A DNA stretch of 64,000 bases from Alteromonas australica (lineage in GTDB: Bacteria > Pseudomonadota > Gammaproteobacteria > Enterobacterales > Alteromonadaceae): NCBI RefSeq assembly GCF_000730385.1, contig NZ_CP008849.1:1612001-1676000 (forward strand). Reading direction: 5' to 3'. This document shows, piece by piece, positions 47,435 through 55,055 of this stretch (its first letter is position 1; each line of letters opens with the position of its first letter). Made by a program: the position numbers and the translations under genes. A model generated the notes under the pieces. That model saw only the letters and a list, made by a program, of their open reading frames with translations, did not search any database and was not told the origin of the DNA.

Positions 47435-47610
47435 TGGAAGTGCTAATTTTACTGGCGGTGTTGTTTGGCGCGCTAGCGTTAATCATTCCTTTAATCGAGC
47501 GCTCTAAATTGCGCATTAGTCACCAAGACGCTGCAAAATGGGCAAAGTGGATCTGGCCCCTTATGGGCATATTGCTCATTGCACAGCTATTACGGTTACT
47601 ATTTTCTTAG
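47434..47610 (+). CDS. 58-residue membrane protein coupled to ubiF
   Basis: ATG 47434 overlaps the ubiF stop (TAATG) and opens a 58-residue frame. It encodes two hydrophobic segments (about 2-20, MEVLILLAVLFGALALIIP, and 39-57, WPLMGILLIAQLLRLLFS) joined by a charged loop with ERSKLR and WAKW. It looks like a small two-helix inner-membrane protein with the positive loop inside. I do not recognise a family. Overlap with ubiF suggests coupled translation and a role near quinone synthesis or simply operon hitch-hiking. Confidence 0.72.
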   Translation: MEVLILLAVLFGALALIIPLIERSKLRISHQDAAKWAKWIWPLMGILLIAQLLRLLFS

Positions 47611-47700
47611 CCGCTGATGGTGTGCAAAGAACCGTAGGCTATTCCTAACACGCTCAAGACACACCAGCAAGCTTCAGCACTTGGCGACGGCACATACAGA

Positions 47701-48294
47701 CTAATGTGTGGTATTGGCCGGCCATTGGCCTTTAATATCTAACAACACTTTATCTATCATCGTTTGTATGGGCGCTTCTTCATCTTGCAATAGCGCAAAG
47801 GCGCGCATACCGACAAATTGATTTTGAAGCCAGTCAGCGGCAAGTGTAACAGGTGTAGATTCAGGTAACTCTTGCGCTTCAATGGCGGCGTTGACGACAT
47901 CAATAAAGCAGCCTTTCACTTTTTCCATGCTATCAATCACCGCTTTTTTCGCGATATCGCCTATCACATCCAGTTCAGCGATAGATTTCACCAACAGACA
48001 TTGACGCATGTATCGTTGTTCGTTGGGGCTAATTAAGGCATTTTCGAAGAAAGCGCGCAGCGCTGCGAGTGGAGAACTTTCATTCGCCACGGCCTTTAAT
48101 TTTGCTTGGCTGTTTTCTGCATAGCGCTCTACAACAAGTTTGAATAACCCCTCTTTGCTTTGGAATCGCGCATAAATGCTGCCTGGGCGCATATCGAGAG
48201 CTTGTTGAATATCACGCATACCTGCCGCATGAAAGCCGCGTTTCCAAAAAAGGGTTGTGGCATTCTCGATGACTTTATCATGGTCATATTTCAT
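47701..48294 (-). CDS. TetR-family transcriptional repressor
   Basis: 197 residues. The N-terminal TetR helix-turn-helix (about 4-50: ATTLFWKRGFHAAGMRDIQ, then PGSIYARFQSKEGLF) is clear. The C-terminal ligand domain contains RQCLLVKSIAEL and resembles the NemR/YxaF-type TetR_C group. ATG 48294 is chosen because AAGG lies nine bases upstream and the HTH then starts normally, whereas the longer frame to 48336 adds an unrelated leader. It is divergent from the AhpD-like gene, with two palindromes in the shared promoter region, so it likely represses both. Confidence 0.88.
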   Translation of the reverse strand: MKYDHDKVIENATTLFWKRGFHAAGMRDIQQALDMRPGSIYARFQSKEGLFKLVVERYAENSQAKLKAVANESSPLAALRAFFENALISPNEQRYMRQCLLVKSIAELDVIGDIAKKAVIDSMEKVKGCFIDVVNAAIEAQELPESTPVTLAADWLQNQFVGMRAFALLQDEEAPIQTMIDKVLLDIKGQWPANTTH

Positions 48295-48320
48295 AGCTGC
48301 ATACCTTATACGTGAATAGT

Positions 48321-48361
48321 TTGAACATGTGTTCAATTATTACTTGAACGATCGTTCAAGT
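48321..48361. promoter_or_regulatory. Two palindromic operators between tetR and the AhpD-like gene
   Basis: TTGAACA-TG-TGTTCAA (48321-48336) and the perfect 20-bp palindrome ACTTGAACGATCGTTCAAGT (48342-48361) share the TTGAAC half-site. Both lie in the divergent promoter region and are probable TetR-regulator binding sites. Confidence 0.8.
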
Positions 48362-48449
48362 AAACCTATTATTGATCTCATAGCATTGAATTTGGGTAAC
48401 GCTAAGTTGCGTTATGCCATATTTTTGTTCACATCAATAGGAGAGTGAC

Positions 48450-49001
48450 ATGAGCGATTTTACTATACATTCGAAAGAGTCAGCGCCAGAAGCAGCGAAG
48501 CCTTTACTTGATAATTCACAAGCAGCTTTCGGCATGATCCCGAACTTGCATGGGGTTATGGCTGAAGCGCCTACGTTACTTGAAGGTTACCAAGTACTTC
48601 ATAAGTTAGCGCAAGAAACTTCATTTGATGCAGAAGAATTGACAGTTGTCTGGCAGGCAGTGAATGTCGAACATGGTTGTCACTATTGCGTACCTGCTCA
48701 CACTGGTATTGCTAAAAGCATGAAAGTACGCGACGACTTAATTGAAGAGTTACGTAATGACGATACACTTTCGGATGCTAAGCTAAATACGCTGAAAGAA
48801 ACTGTACTGGCGGTAACCCGCAACCGAGGTAACATTGATAGCGCCCAATTAGACGCTTTTTATAGCGCTGGTTATAAGCATCAGCAATTGCTAGAAATTA
48901 TTTTAATTCTTGCGCAAAAAGTGATGAGTAACTACACCAATCACATTGCTGAGACACCGGTGGATGAACCATTCAAAAAGTTTGAATGGTCACCTAAATA
49001 A
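48450..49001 (+). CDS. Carboxymuconolactone decarboxylase/AhpD-like protein
   Basis: 183-residue all-helical protein of the CMD/AhpD family. The redox motif CHYCVPAH (near 77-84, CxxC-x3-H) is like that of peroxidase/reductase members, so a thiol-based peroxide or electrophile detoxification role is likely. GGAGAG precedes ATG 48450. Divergent from a TetR regulator with operators between, suggesting induction by a small electrophile or oxidant (inference). Confidence 0.85.
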   Translation: MSDFTIHSKESAPEAAKPLLDNSQAAFGMIPNLHGVMAEAPTLLEGYQVLHKLAQETSFDAEELTVVWQAVNVEHGCHYCVPAHTGIAKSMKVRDDLIEELRNDDTLSDAKLNTLKETVLAVTRNRGNIDSAQLDAFYSAGYKHQQLLEIILILAQKVMSNYTNHIAETPVDEPFKKFEWSPK

Positions 49002-49010
49002 TACCAAATG

Positions 49011-49042
49011 AAAAAACGGAAGCTTTGCTTCCGTTTTTTTTT
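49011..49042 (+). terminator. Intrinsic terminator after the AhpD-like gene
   Basis: AACGGAAGC-TTT-GCTTCCGTT is followed by TTTTTT, ten bases after the stop codon. Confidence 0.9.
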
Positions 49043-49129
49043 CGCCTACATTTCCAGCGCTATCATGCCATACCCCGCATTCTTGCTCGTTTTATAAACC
49101 ATCCCGTAAAAAGGGTAAATTCATCTTGA

Positions 49130-49152
49130 AATGTATATACATTAGATATACA
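49130..49152. promoter_or_regulatory. Palindrome and repeated half-site upstream of the RHH gene
   Basis: AATGTATATACATT (49130-49143) is a perfect palindrome and ATATACAT recurs at 49145-49152. The pair ends 43 bases before the ribbon-helix-helix gene and is a likely autoregulatory operator. It is also very AT-rich and may overlap a promoter. Confidence 0.5.
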
Positions 49153-49195
49153 TTTTAAAGTGAATGGCGTTGTCTTGCCTAACATAGGATTCAAG

Positions 49196-49399
49196 ATGTC
49201 TGAAAAAAACAATAAAAAGAAGAAAAAGAATAGTCAGATGATTATTCGCATTAACGATGAAGAGCGAGCAGAATTTATCGCGCTGTGTGAAGCGCTTGAT
49301 ACTTCAGCCGCTCGGGAAGTGAGGCGCTTCATTCGAGATTTCATTGCACTGAACGGTGAAGGACAGAGCGATGAAAATATTAAGCTAAAAAGTGAGTAG
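49196..49399 (+). CDS. Small ribbon-helix-helix-like protein
   Basis: 67 residues from ATG 49196, which follows AGGATT. An upstream in-frame ATG (49160) would add 12 residues. A lysine-rich tail (EKNNKKKKKN) is followed by MIIRINDEERAEFIALCEALDTSAAREVRRFIRDFI-type sequence: one beta strand and two helices with the spacing of Arc/MetJ ribbon-helix-helix DNA-binding proteins. The function is unknown. It could be an autoregulator or antitoxin-like protein, but no toxin gene is adjacent. A 35-residue lysine-rich peptide follows 42 bases later. Confidence 0.75.
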   Translation: MSEKNNKKKKKNSQMIIRINDEERAEFIALCEALDTSAAREVRRFIRDFIALNGEGQSDENIKLKSE

Positions 49400-49441
49400 T
49401 CACTGTGTAGCAAACACAATAATAACGGAAGGAATAAAAAT

Positions 49442-49549
49442 ATGGCTAAGAAAAAAGAGCTAAAAAAAGAAATCAAAGCAACGAAAGCTAAAATTTCAAA
49501 GCAAGAAGGTAAGCTGAAAAAGTTAAAGAAGAAACTTAAAAAGGCGTAG
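49442..49549 (+). CDS. 35-residue lysine-rich helical peptide
   Basis: ATG 49442 has AAGGA eight bases upstream and opens a 35-codon frame, too short for most annotation. The product is about half lysine with heptad-like spacing of I/L and K/E (for example KKLKKKLKKA at the end). It looks like a very basic amphipathic helix or coiled coil, possibly binding nucleic acid or anionic lipid. It follows the RHH gene in the same direction. Whether it is translated is not known from sequence, but the ribosome site is good. Confidence 0.6.
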   Translation: MAKKKELKKEIKATKAKISKQEGKLKKLKKKLKKA

Positions 49550-49649
49550 TGCTCGCGCCACGTTTTTGGTATTCAGCTAAGCAGTGCGGCGGGGAATGGA
49601 ATTGTTTTAAATAAAGCCTCGCCGCATTTTCTAACGCAATCCCCTTTAC

Positions 49650-50207
49650 TCAGCTTTTTCGGTCGAAGGTAATCTTTCCTCTGTGTGTGTCGACCAAGGC
49701 AAAGTCTTCCTTGGGTATAAAGGCATCGTAGTCATGTTGTAGGCGCACCTGTGCTTCTTTTCTTATCTTAGCTCGACGGATGGCCGTCACAAAATGACGC
49801 ATTTCGTTATGGGTAGCCAGTTCTAATTCGGGGACCTGAACCGGTGAGCCACTGTCGTCTTTCGCCACCATGGTAAAGAAGCTGTTATTGGTGTGTTTTA
49901 CTTCGTTGGTTTTAATGTTTTCCGTCGTTACCTTAATGCCTACAACCAGGGAGGTGTTACCAACAAAATGTACCGTGGCATCCAAATGCAGCAAATCGCC
50001 TACTTCAACAGGTTGTAAAAACTCAACGCCATCCACCGTCACTGTAACGCAATAGGCGCCCGCGTGCTTACTTGCACAGGCGTATGCAACTTTATCCATA
50101 AGCGAGAGAATAACGCCGCCGTGAACCTTTCCACCGAAATTCGCAAATGAAGGTACCATCAACTCTGTGAGTCTTGTTCGTGAAAAAGCGACACTTCTTG
50201 CAGTCAT
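49650..50207 (-). CDS. Acyl-CoA thioesterase (hotdog fold)
   Basis: 185-residue hotdog-fold thioesterase resembling YciA and acyl-CoA hydrolases. The NFGGKVHGGVILSLMDKVAYACA segment near 24-46 contains the conserved Asn/Asp-x-x-x-H-G-G pattern, and VEFLQPVEVGDLL near 65-77 is also typical. A C-terminal extension (about 130-185, charged) is of unknown role. Start ATG 50207 is plausible. Divergent from the flavin reductase gene with about 80 bases between. Confidence 0.87.
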   Translation of the reverse strand: MTARSVAFSRTRLTELMVPSFANFGGKVHGGVILSLMDKVAYACASKHAGAYCVTVTVDGVEFLQPVEVGDLLHLDATVHFVGNTSLVVGIKVTTENIKTNEVKHTNNSFFTMVAKDDSGSPVQVPELELATHNEMRHFVTAIRRAKIRKEAQVRLQHDYDAFIPKEDFALVDTHRGKITFDRKS

Positions 50208-50286
50208 ATAAAACCTCGGGTTAGTTATTCTTGAAAAGCTATAGATATGTATTCATAGTTATTTACCCTACCATAAAATTTAAGGA

Positions 50287-50913
50287 ATGGTTTTGTCGCA
50301 AAGTCACTTTTATCAACCTAATGAAGGACATGGTTTAGCCCATAACCCTTTTAATGCCATTATTGCCCCGCGGCCCATTGGTTGGATTTCCACAAAATCA
50401 AAAGCGGGAGTGCTTAATATTGCTCCTTATAGTTTTTTTAATGCATTAAATTATACGCCGCCCATTATTGGCTTTTCGTGTGTGGGTAGCAAAAAAGACT
50501 CGCTCATCAATGTGCAAGAAACCGGCGAGTTCTGCTGGAACCTTGTTTCTCAAGACCTGGTAGAGGCAATGAATGTAACCAGTAAACCGTTGGCGCCTAA
50601 CGAAAGTGAATTTGAAGCGGCGGGTCTTGAAACGGTAGAAAGTCAAATAGTGAATGTCCCGCGTGTTAAGGCGAGTAAAGTCAGTATGGAATGCAAATTA
50701 ACCGAAGTGGTTCAGCTAAAATCCTCGTCTGGCGATATGGTGAACAGTTGGTTTATTATGGGTGAGGTCGTGGGAGTGCATATTGATAAATCACTGATAG
50801 AAAACGGTGTTTACAGTACGCTAAAGAGTGCCCCTGTCAGTCGTGGGGGCGGGCAGGGCGACTACTACACCATTTCTCAAGAAAATTACTTTGAGCTGCT
50901 AAGACCAGAATAG
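50287..50913 (+). CDS. Flavin reductase-like (flavoredoxin-type) protein
   Basis: FMN-binding split-barrel protein of 208 residues. The motif APRPIGWISTKSKAGVLNIAPYSFFNAL near 27-54 and the later SKKDSLINVQETGEF are typical of the flavin reductase/flavoredoxin family. It would reduce flavin with NAD(P)H or act as an electron carrier. The AAGGA ribosome site is too close to ATG 50287. TTG 50293, two codons in, has better spacing and may be the real start. Confidence 0.85.
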   Translation: MVLSQSHFYQPNEGHGLAHNPFNAIIAPRPIGWISTKSKAGVLNIAPYSFFNALNYTPPIIGFSCVGSKKDSLINVQETGEFCWNLVSQDLVEAMNVTSKPLAPNESEFEAAGLETVESQIVNVPRVKASKVSMECKLTEVVQLKSSSGDMVNSWFIMGEVVGVHIDKSLIENGVYSTLKSAPVSRGGGQGDYYTISQENYFELLRPE

Positions 50914-50962
50914 CCATAGATGGGAAAGTGGATAGGGTTGGTTGAATTGTAGGTTAGAAAGA

Positions 50963-50991
50963 AAAAGGGCTAACAGTGTGTTAGCCCTTTT
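50963..50991. terminator. Bidirectional terminator between flavin reductase and symporter genes
   Basis: AAAAAGGGCTAA pairs with TTAGCCCTTTTT around a seven-base loop between convergent genes. A-run on one side and T-run on the other support use in both directions. Confidence 0.88.
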
Positions 50992-51022
50992 TCATAACTA
51001 TGGCGTAAAAAGGCGACTCGTT

Positions 51023-52429
51023 TTAATCCCACACGCCGTCTTCAGACTTGCCTTGAATGTCACAGTCGCCAACGTTGTATTCTACCTTTTCACCACTGTC
51101 TTTTTTCTTAAAGTAATCTTTGCTTATTGACACTATGGTGGGTGTCATCCACACAATGGCGATGATGTTAATCACGGTCATTAAACCAAGTGCCATATCG
51201 GCCATGGCCCATACCTGAGGTAGAGCGGCTTGTGCGCCCCAATAAATCATTCCCAAGTAACCAATGGTATAAACGGCACGGCCAATTTTGTTATCTAGCT
51301 TAAACATATGCAAATTACTTTCGCCATAAGCATAGTTGGCAACCACAGAGGTAAAGGCAAATAAACTAATGGCAGCGGCAACAAAGTCAGTGCCACCTTC
51401 GCCTAAGTGGCTACTCATGGCATCTTGGGTGAGCCGAATGCCTTCCATTTGTTCGGAGCTTGAGCCACCAGCAAGAAGGATGATAAATGCAGTGGAAGTA
51501 CATAAAATAAGGGTATCTAGAAATACCCCTAACATTTGGATGTATCCCTGGGAAACGGGGTGATTAGGGTTAGGTACTGCACTGGCTGCCGCGTGAGGTA
51601 CTGAACCACTGCCAGCTTCATTTGAATATAAACCGCGCTGAATACCATTTTTAATGGCTGCACCTAATGCACCAGCTCCGGCTTCTTGAAGGCCAAATGC
51701 CGATGTAATGATGTCCATCAACATAGCAGGCAGTTCAGAAATATTAATAAAGGTGATAGCTAGCGCCACTAACACGTAGCTTATGCCCATAAAAGGCACC
51801 ACAAACTCAGCAAAACGCGCTATACCTCGTAAGCCACCCACAACAATTAATGCAGCCAATGCAATAATGGCGATCCCCACGTACTCGCTAGGGAAAGCGT
51901 AGGCATTGTTAAGTGCATCAGTAATGGTGTTGGCTTGAACCGCGCTAAACACAAATCCGTAGCCGAAGAATAAGCAAAGAGAAAAGGCGACGGCTAACCA
52001 GGTTTTATTCAAGCCTTGCTTAATGTAATAAGCTGGGCCGCCACGAAATTCGCCATTTTCATCACGCACTTTATACAGTTGGCCTAATACACTTTCTGCA
52101 AAGCCCGTAGCCATGCCTAATAACGCTATCATCCACATCCAGAAGATTGCGCCTGAGCCGCCTAAAGAAATTGCGACAGCTACGCCAGCTAGATTACCCG
52201 TGCCTACACGTGCAGATAAACTTGTGCATAATGCCTGAAAGGAGCTTATTCCGTCTTTACTTGCTGTAGTACTGCCTTTGAGTAGGCTAAACATATGGCC
52301 AAAATGCCGCAGTTGTACACCGCCAAGTTTAACGGTAAACCAAATGCCACAAGCAAGTAGCATAATAATGAGAACTTGGCCGTCGCCCCATAAAATATTA
52401 TTCACAAATGAAACGAATTCGTTTATCAC
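51023..52429 (-). CDS. Alanine/glycine:cation symporter (AGCS family)
   Basis: Sodium-coupled amino-acid importer of 468 residues with about 11 membrane helices. Family signatures are visible: TGNLAGVAVAISLGGSGAIFWMW near 78-100 and GLYSNEAGSGSVPHAAA near 275. The C-terminus is hydrophilic and acidic. The 308-base region upstream to the tRNA cluster was checked for a glycine riboswitch and none was seen. Confidence 0.92.
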   Translation of the reverse strand: MINEFVSFVNNILWGDGQVLIIMLLACGIWFTVKLGGVQLRHFGHMFSLLKGSTTASKDGISSFQALCTSLSARVGTGNLAGVAVAISLGGSGAIFWMWMIALLGMATGFAESVLGQLYKVRDENGEFRGGPAYYIKQGLNKTWLAVAFSLCLFFGYGFVFSAVQANTITDALNNAYAFPSEYVGIAIIALAALIVVGGLRGIARFAEFVVPFMGISYVLVALAITFINISELPAMLMDIITSAFGLQEAGAGALGAAIKNGIQRGLYSNEAGSGSVPHAAASAVPNPNHPVSQGYIQMLGVFLDTLILCTSTAFIILLAGGSSSEQMEGIRLTQDAMSSHLGEGGTDFVAAAISLFAFTSVVANYAYGESNLHMFKLDNKIGRAVYTIGYLGMIYWGAQAALPQVWAMADMALGLMTVINIIAIVWMTPTIVSISKDYFKKKDSGEKVEYNVGDCDIQGKSEDGVWD

Positions 52430-52710
52430 GTACTGTCCTTTGTTATTGTTTTAATTCGGGCTGAAATTTCACTATAAAGCGCCAGTGGCAGCTAGAATAA
52501 GAGCATGCATGCTTTATTTAGCGTGTTAATAGGTGAAGCCCATCGTTGATTAAAGGTCAATACTAGCATGCCCCTTGGTGAAATGAAGCTAGAAAAGCCA
52601 GTTACTAAGTGAAGATTTATGCTTGGTTAACGAAAGTTTATGCAAATGCTAATAGTGTGTTTTATTTCACCTGTTTCTGCTGTGTTCAGCAAACGAAAGG
52701 CGAAAAAAAA
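52430..52710. other. Region between the symporter gene and the tRNA terminator
   Basis: Nearly 300 bases with no convincing ORF or structured RNA. It should hold the leftward symporter promoter, which I could not identify. Confidence 0.4.
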
Positions 52711-52732
52711 CCGCTCAAGGGAGCGGCTTTTA
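52711..52732 (-). terminator. Terminator after the tRNA cluster (copy 1)
   Basis: CCGCTC-AAGG-GAGCGG with an A-run on the left, which reads as a T-run after the last tRNA on the minus strand. An identical element recurs at 53034-53056. Confidence 0.85.
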
Positions 52733-52737
52733 GAATA

Positions 52738-52813
52738 TGGCTGGGGTAGCAGGACTCGAACCTACGAATGGCGGGATCAAAACCCGCTGCCTTACCAACT
52801 TGGCTATACCCCA
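52738..52813 (-). tRNA. tRNA-Gln (UUG)
   Basis: 76-nt cloverleaf with encoded CCA. The anticodon loop TTTTGAT gives UUG (complement of 52778-52780). Identical in body to the other Gln copies here. Confidence 0.97.
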
Positions 52814-52815
52814 AT

Positions 52816-52900
52816 TGGTGCGGAAGGAGAGACTTGAACTCTCACGCCGTGAAGCACTGGAACCTAAATCCAGCGTGTCTACCAATTCCACCACTTCCGC
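52816..52900 (-). tRNA. tRNA-Leu (UAG)
   Basis: 85-nt class II tRNA with a long variable arm and encoded CCA. The anticodon loop TTTAGGT gives UAG. Confidence 0.97.
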
Positions 52901-52933
52901 GTAAACATACAAAACGATTGAAACTATAAAGAA

Positions 52934-53010
52934 TGGTGGCTACGGCGAGATTCGAACTTGCGACCCCATCATTATGAGTGATGTGCTCTAACCAACTGAG
53001 CTACGTAGCC
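52934..53010 (-). tRNA. tRNA-Met (CAU), elongator
   Basis: 77-nt tRNA nearly identical to E. coli metT, with anticodon loop CTCATAA. The G1-C72 pair marks it as elongator rather than initiator. Confidence 0.96.
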
Positions 53011-53033
53011 TTTCTTTCTAACTTCATTAAAAA

Positions 53034-53056
53034 ACCGCTCAAGGGAGCGGCTTTTT
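53034..53056 (-). terminator. Terminator-like hairpin inside the tRNA cluster (copy 2)
   Basis: Same CCGCTC-AAGG-GAGCGG element and flanks as 52711-52732, lying between tRNA-Gln (53063-53138) and tRNA-Met (52934-53010). Confidence 0.8.
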
Positions 53057-53062
53057 AGAATA

Positions 53063-53138
53063 TGGCTGGGGTAGCAGGACTCGAACCTACGAATGGCGGG
53101 ATCAAAACCCGCTGCCTTACCAACTTGGCTATACCCCA
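53063..53138 (-). tRNA. tRNA-Gln (UUG)
   Basis: Second copy, same 76-nt sequence with CCA. Confidence 0.97.
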
Positions 53139-53140
53139 AA

Positions 53141-53225
53141 TGGTGCGGAAGGAGAGACTTGAACTCTCACGCCGTGAAGCACTGGAACCTAAATCCAGCG
53201 TGTCTACCAATTCCACCACTTCCGC
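53141..53225 (-). tRNA. tRNA-Leu (UAG)
   Basis: Second copy, 85 nt with CCA. Confidence 0.97.
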
Positions 53226-53251
53226 ATAGACACTAGCTGACTCAAAAAGAA

Positions 53252-53327
53252 TGGCTGGGGTAGCAGGACTCGAACCTACGAATGGCGGGATCAAAACCCG
53301 CTGCCTTACCAACTTGGCTATACCCCA
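53252..53327 (-). tRNA. tRNA-Gln (UUG)
   Basis: Third copy, 76 nt with CCA. Confidence 0.97.
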
Positions 53328-53331
53328 GTTG

Positions 53332-53416
53332 TGGTGCGGAAGGAGAGACTTGAACTCTCACGCCGTGAAGCACTGGAACCTAAATCCAGCGTGTCTACCA
53401 ATTCCACCACTTCCGC
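53332..53416 (-). tRNA. tRNA-Leu (UAG)
   Basis: Third copy, 85 nt with CCA. Confidence 0.97.
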
Positions 53417-53452
53417 GCAGCTAGACATTCCTAAAAGAGATATATGAGAAAG

Positions 53453-53529
53453 TGGTGGCTACGGCGAGATTCGAACTTGCGACCCCATCATTATGAGTGA
53501 TGTGCTCTAACCAACTGAGCTACGTAGCC
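53453..53529 (-). tRNA. tRNA-Met (CAU), elongator
   Basis: First gene of the leftward cluster, same sequence as the Met copy at 52934-53010. Preceded by a strong promoter. Confidence 0.96.
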
Positions 53530-53564
53530 TTCTATTTTCTCTTCCCTCTCAGGAAGTGGCGCGT

Positions 53565-53593
53565 ATTATGCGTATTCACCCTGCACCCGTCAA
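53565..53593 (-). promoter_or_regulatory. Promoter of the tRNA cluster
   Basis: On the minus strand TTGACG (53593-53588), a 17-base spacer and CATAAT (53570-53565) are followed by a GC-rich discriminator (ACGCGCC), typical of stringently controlled stable-RNA promoters. Confidence 0.85.
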
Positions 53594-53702
53594 CCCCTTT
53601 TTAACTAACTTTTTCTAACTGGTCAATATGTGTTCTTTACAAGCCAAACTATCAGCAAAATGCGGGTAAATTAGTCAAAATTGCGCTAATCACCCACACT
53701 GA

Positions 53703-54638
53703 CTACCAAGGCGTCTGGGTCGCTTTCGTGGTGTAATAACAAACATCAATGGGTCTAGGGGCGTAAACTTTGTCATGAAAGAAAGGGCTCTCAAGGTTTT
53801 CCCCTAATTCTATGCGTTTTTTGTATTCACTGTGGGTGGGTAATTGTAGATAAAAAGGCGCCGCATTTTGCGTATCACTTGTTTTTACATCTTTTGCTGC
53901 ACCTATATAGGTAGACACAATTTTGCTTTCTGCGGGGGGGGATTCAATAAAGCCGCTTTTGTCGTTGTCGCCCCGAGGCAGATTTTGTAATGCGGGCATG
54001 CCAGAGACGACTCTACCTACCACTGACATATTCCTGTCTAAATGACGCGGAGCTTGTCCAATTACAATATAAAACTCTGTGCTGCCGGTATCTTTTTCGT
54101 TGTCTCGGGCAAAAGCAACGGTACCCGGGCAGTGCAGAGCCCACATTTCTTGTCTTGATTTATCGATGCCTACAGGGAAGCCATGATAAAACCCGGTAGC
54201 AGGCGCAAAGGGATCATTGTTTTCAACTACCATTGCTGCTTCCTTCAAAGGAACAGTAAACTCTGCTTTTAAAAGACTGGTTTTGGGTGTGACTTCGTGA
54301 GTCTCGTTACTTCCGCCTTGCGCCACAAAGCCATCAACTACGCGGTAAAAATAACGGTCATCATAAAACCCTTCCTTTATAAGGTTTCTAAAACGTGCAA
54401 CGTGCTGGGGGCCCAGATCGGGTTCAAGGGCAATGGTGACCGGGCCGTAGTGGGTTTGGAGGGTAACAAGATTGTCAGCCACAACTTTCTGCCAATGAGT
54501 ATTTTCTACTGCATAACTGGGTATACAAGGAATAATGAGGGCCAGCAAGGCAACGAGAGCGGTAGTGAAGCTTCGTGCAGAACTATAAGGCATAGCTTTG
54601 AAGTTAACCATCAATGACATTAAGGGTTTAAGGTGCAT
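53703..54638 (-). CDS. Exported cyclophilin-type peptidyl-prolyl isomerase
   Basis: 311 residues with an N-terminal hydrophobic segment (about 22-42, ending PSYA-VE), so probably periplasmic. The cyclophilin core (about 58-240) includes FRNLIKEGFYDDRYFYRVVDGFVAQGG-type sequence and, later, GTVAFARDNEKDTGSTEFYIVIG. A C-terminal extension (about 245-311) is not part of the usual fold. ATG 54638 follows AAGAGAG. Downstream in-frame ATGs (for example M16) would shorten the signal region and cannot be excluded. Confidence 0.88.
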   Translation of the reverse strand: MHLKPLMSLMVNFKAMPYSSARSFTTALVALLALIIPCIPSYAVENTHWQKVVADNLVTLQTHYGPVTIALEPDLGPQHVARFRNLIKEGFYDDRYFYRVVDGFVAQGGSNETHEVTPKTSLLKAEFTVPLKEAAMVVENNDPFAPATGFYHGFPVGIDKSRQEMWALHCPGTVAFARDNEKDTGSTEFYIVIGQAPRHLDRNMSVVGRVVSGMPALQNLPRGDNDKSGFIESPPAESKIVSTYIGAAKDVKTSDTQNAAPFYLQLPTHSEYKKRIELGENLESPFFHDKVYAPRPIDVCYYTTKATQTPW

Positions 54639-55055
54639 AAGTATACTCTCTTATTGGTATAGTTTGTTCATACTAACGTAAATGAATGCGTCCCGCTTTT
54701 GGTATTTATTTTACAGTTAGACGTAAGTCGATAAGTCATTAAATAGGAATAGCAGATTTATTGTTCGAAGCTAGCCAAAGTCGGCGAGTGCCAAAAATAT
54801 AGTTAAAGACGGATGATATTTAAGAAACCTTAGCGAGTAAGGCATTATCTGAGCGAATGGGGGTAAAGCCGGTTTTATGTATGTTTTCTGTCAGAATTAT
54901 TTACAATTTGAAATTTATATCTGATAATTTCATTGTAAATCAGTGCTTTAAAAGTTGGCTCGCTTCCTGCTTTGTCTATGCTAGTTCTTGTTAGATTCAG
55001 CATAATTTAAAATAAATAAGCGCTACGGCGTTTATTAAATAACCGAGTCCCTAAT
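54639..55055. other. Regulatory region upstream of the first PEP-CTERM-like gene
   Basis: 417 bases without a gene. It includes an interrupted inverted repeat at 54899-54940: ATTTACAAT...ATTGTAAAT with nested TGAAATT...AATTTCA, a two-base bulge and a roughly ten-base loop. This could be an operator or RNA hairpin. The rest is AT-rich promoter-like sequence. Confidence 0.45.

Noticed and set aside
52430-52700. Glycine riboswitch upstream of the alanine/glycine symporter
   Set aside because: None of the conserved aptamer core sequences could be found on the relevant strand.
52730-53312. Short ORFs across the tRNA cluster
   Set aside because: They are translations of tRNA genes, repeated because the tRNAs repeat.
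52738-53529. Regular repeats suggesting a CRISPR-like array
   Set aside because: The repeated units are complete tRNA-Gln, tRNA-Leu and tRNA-Met genes with CCA ends.
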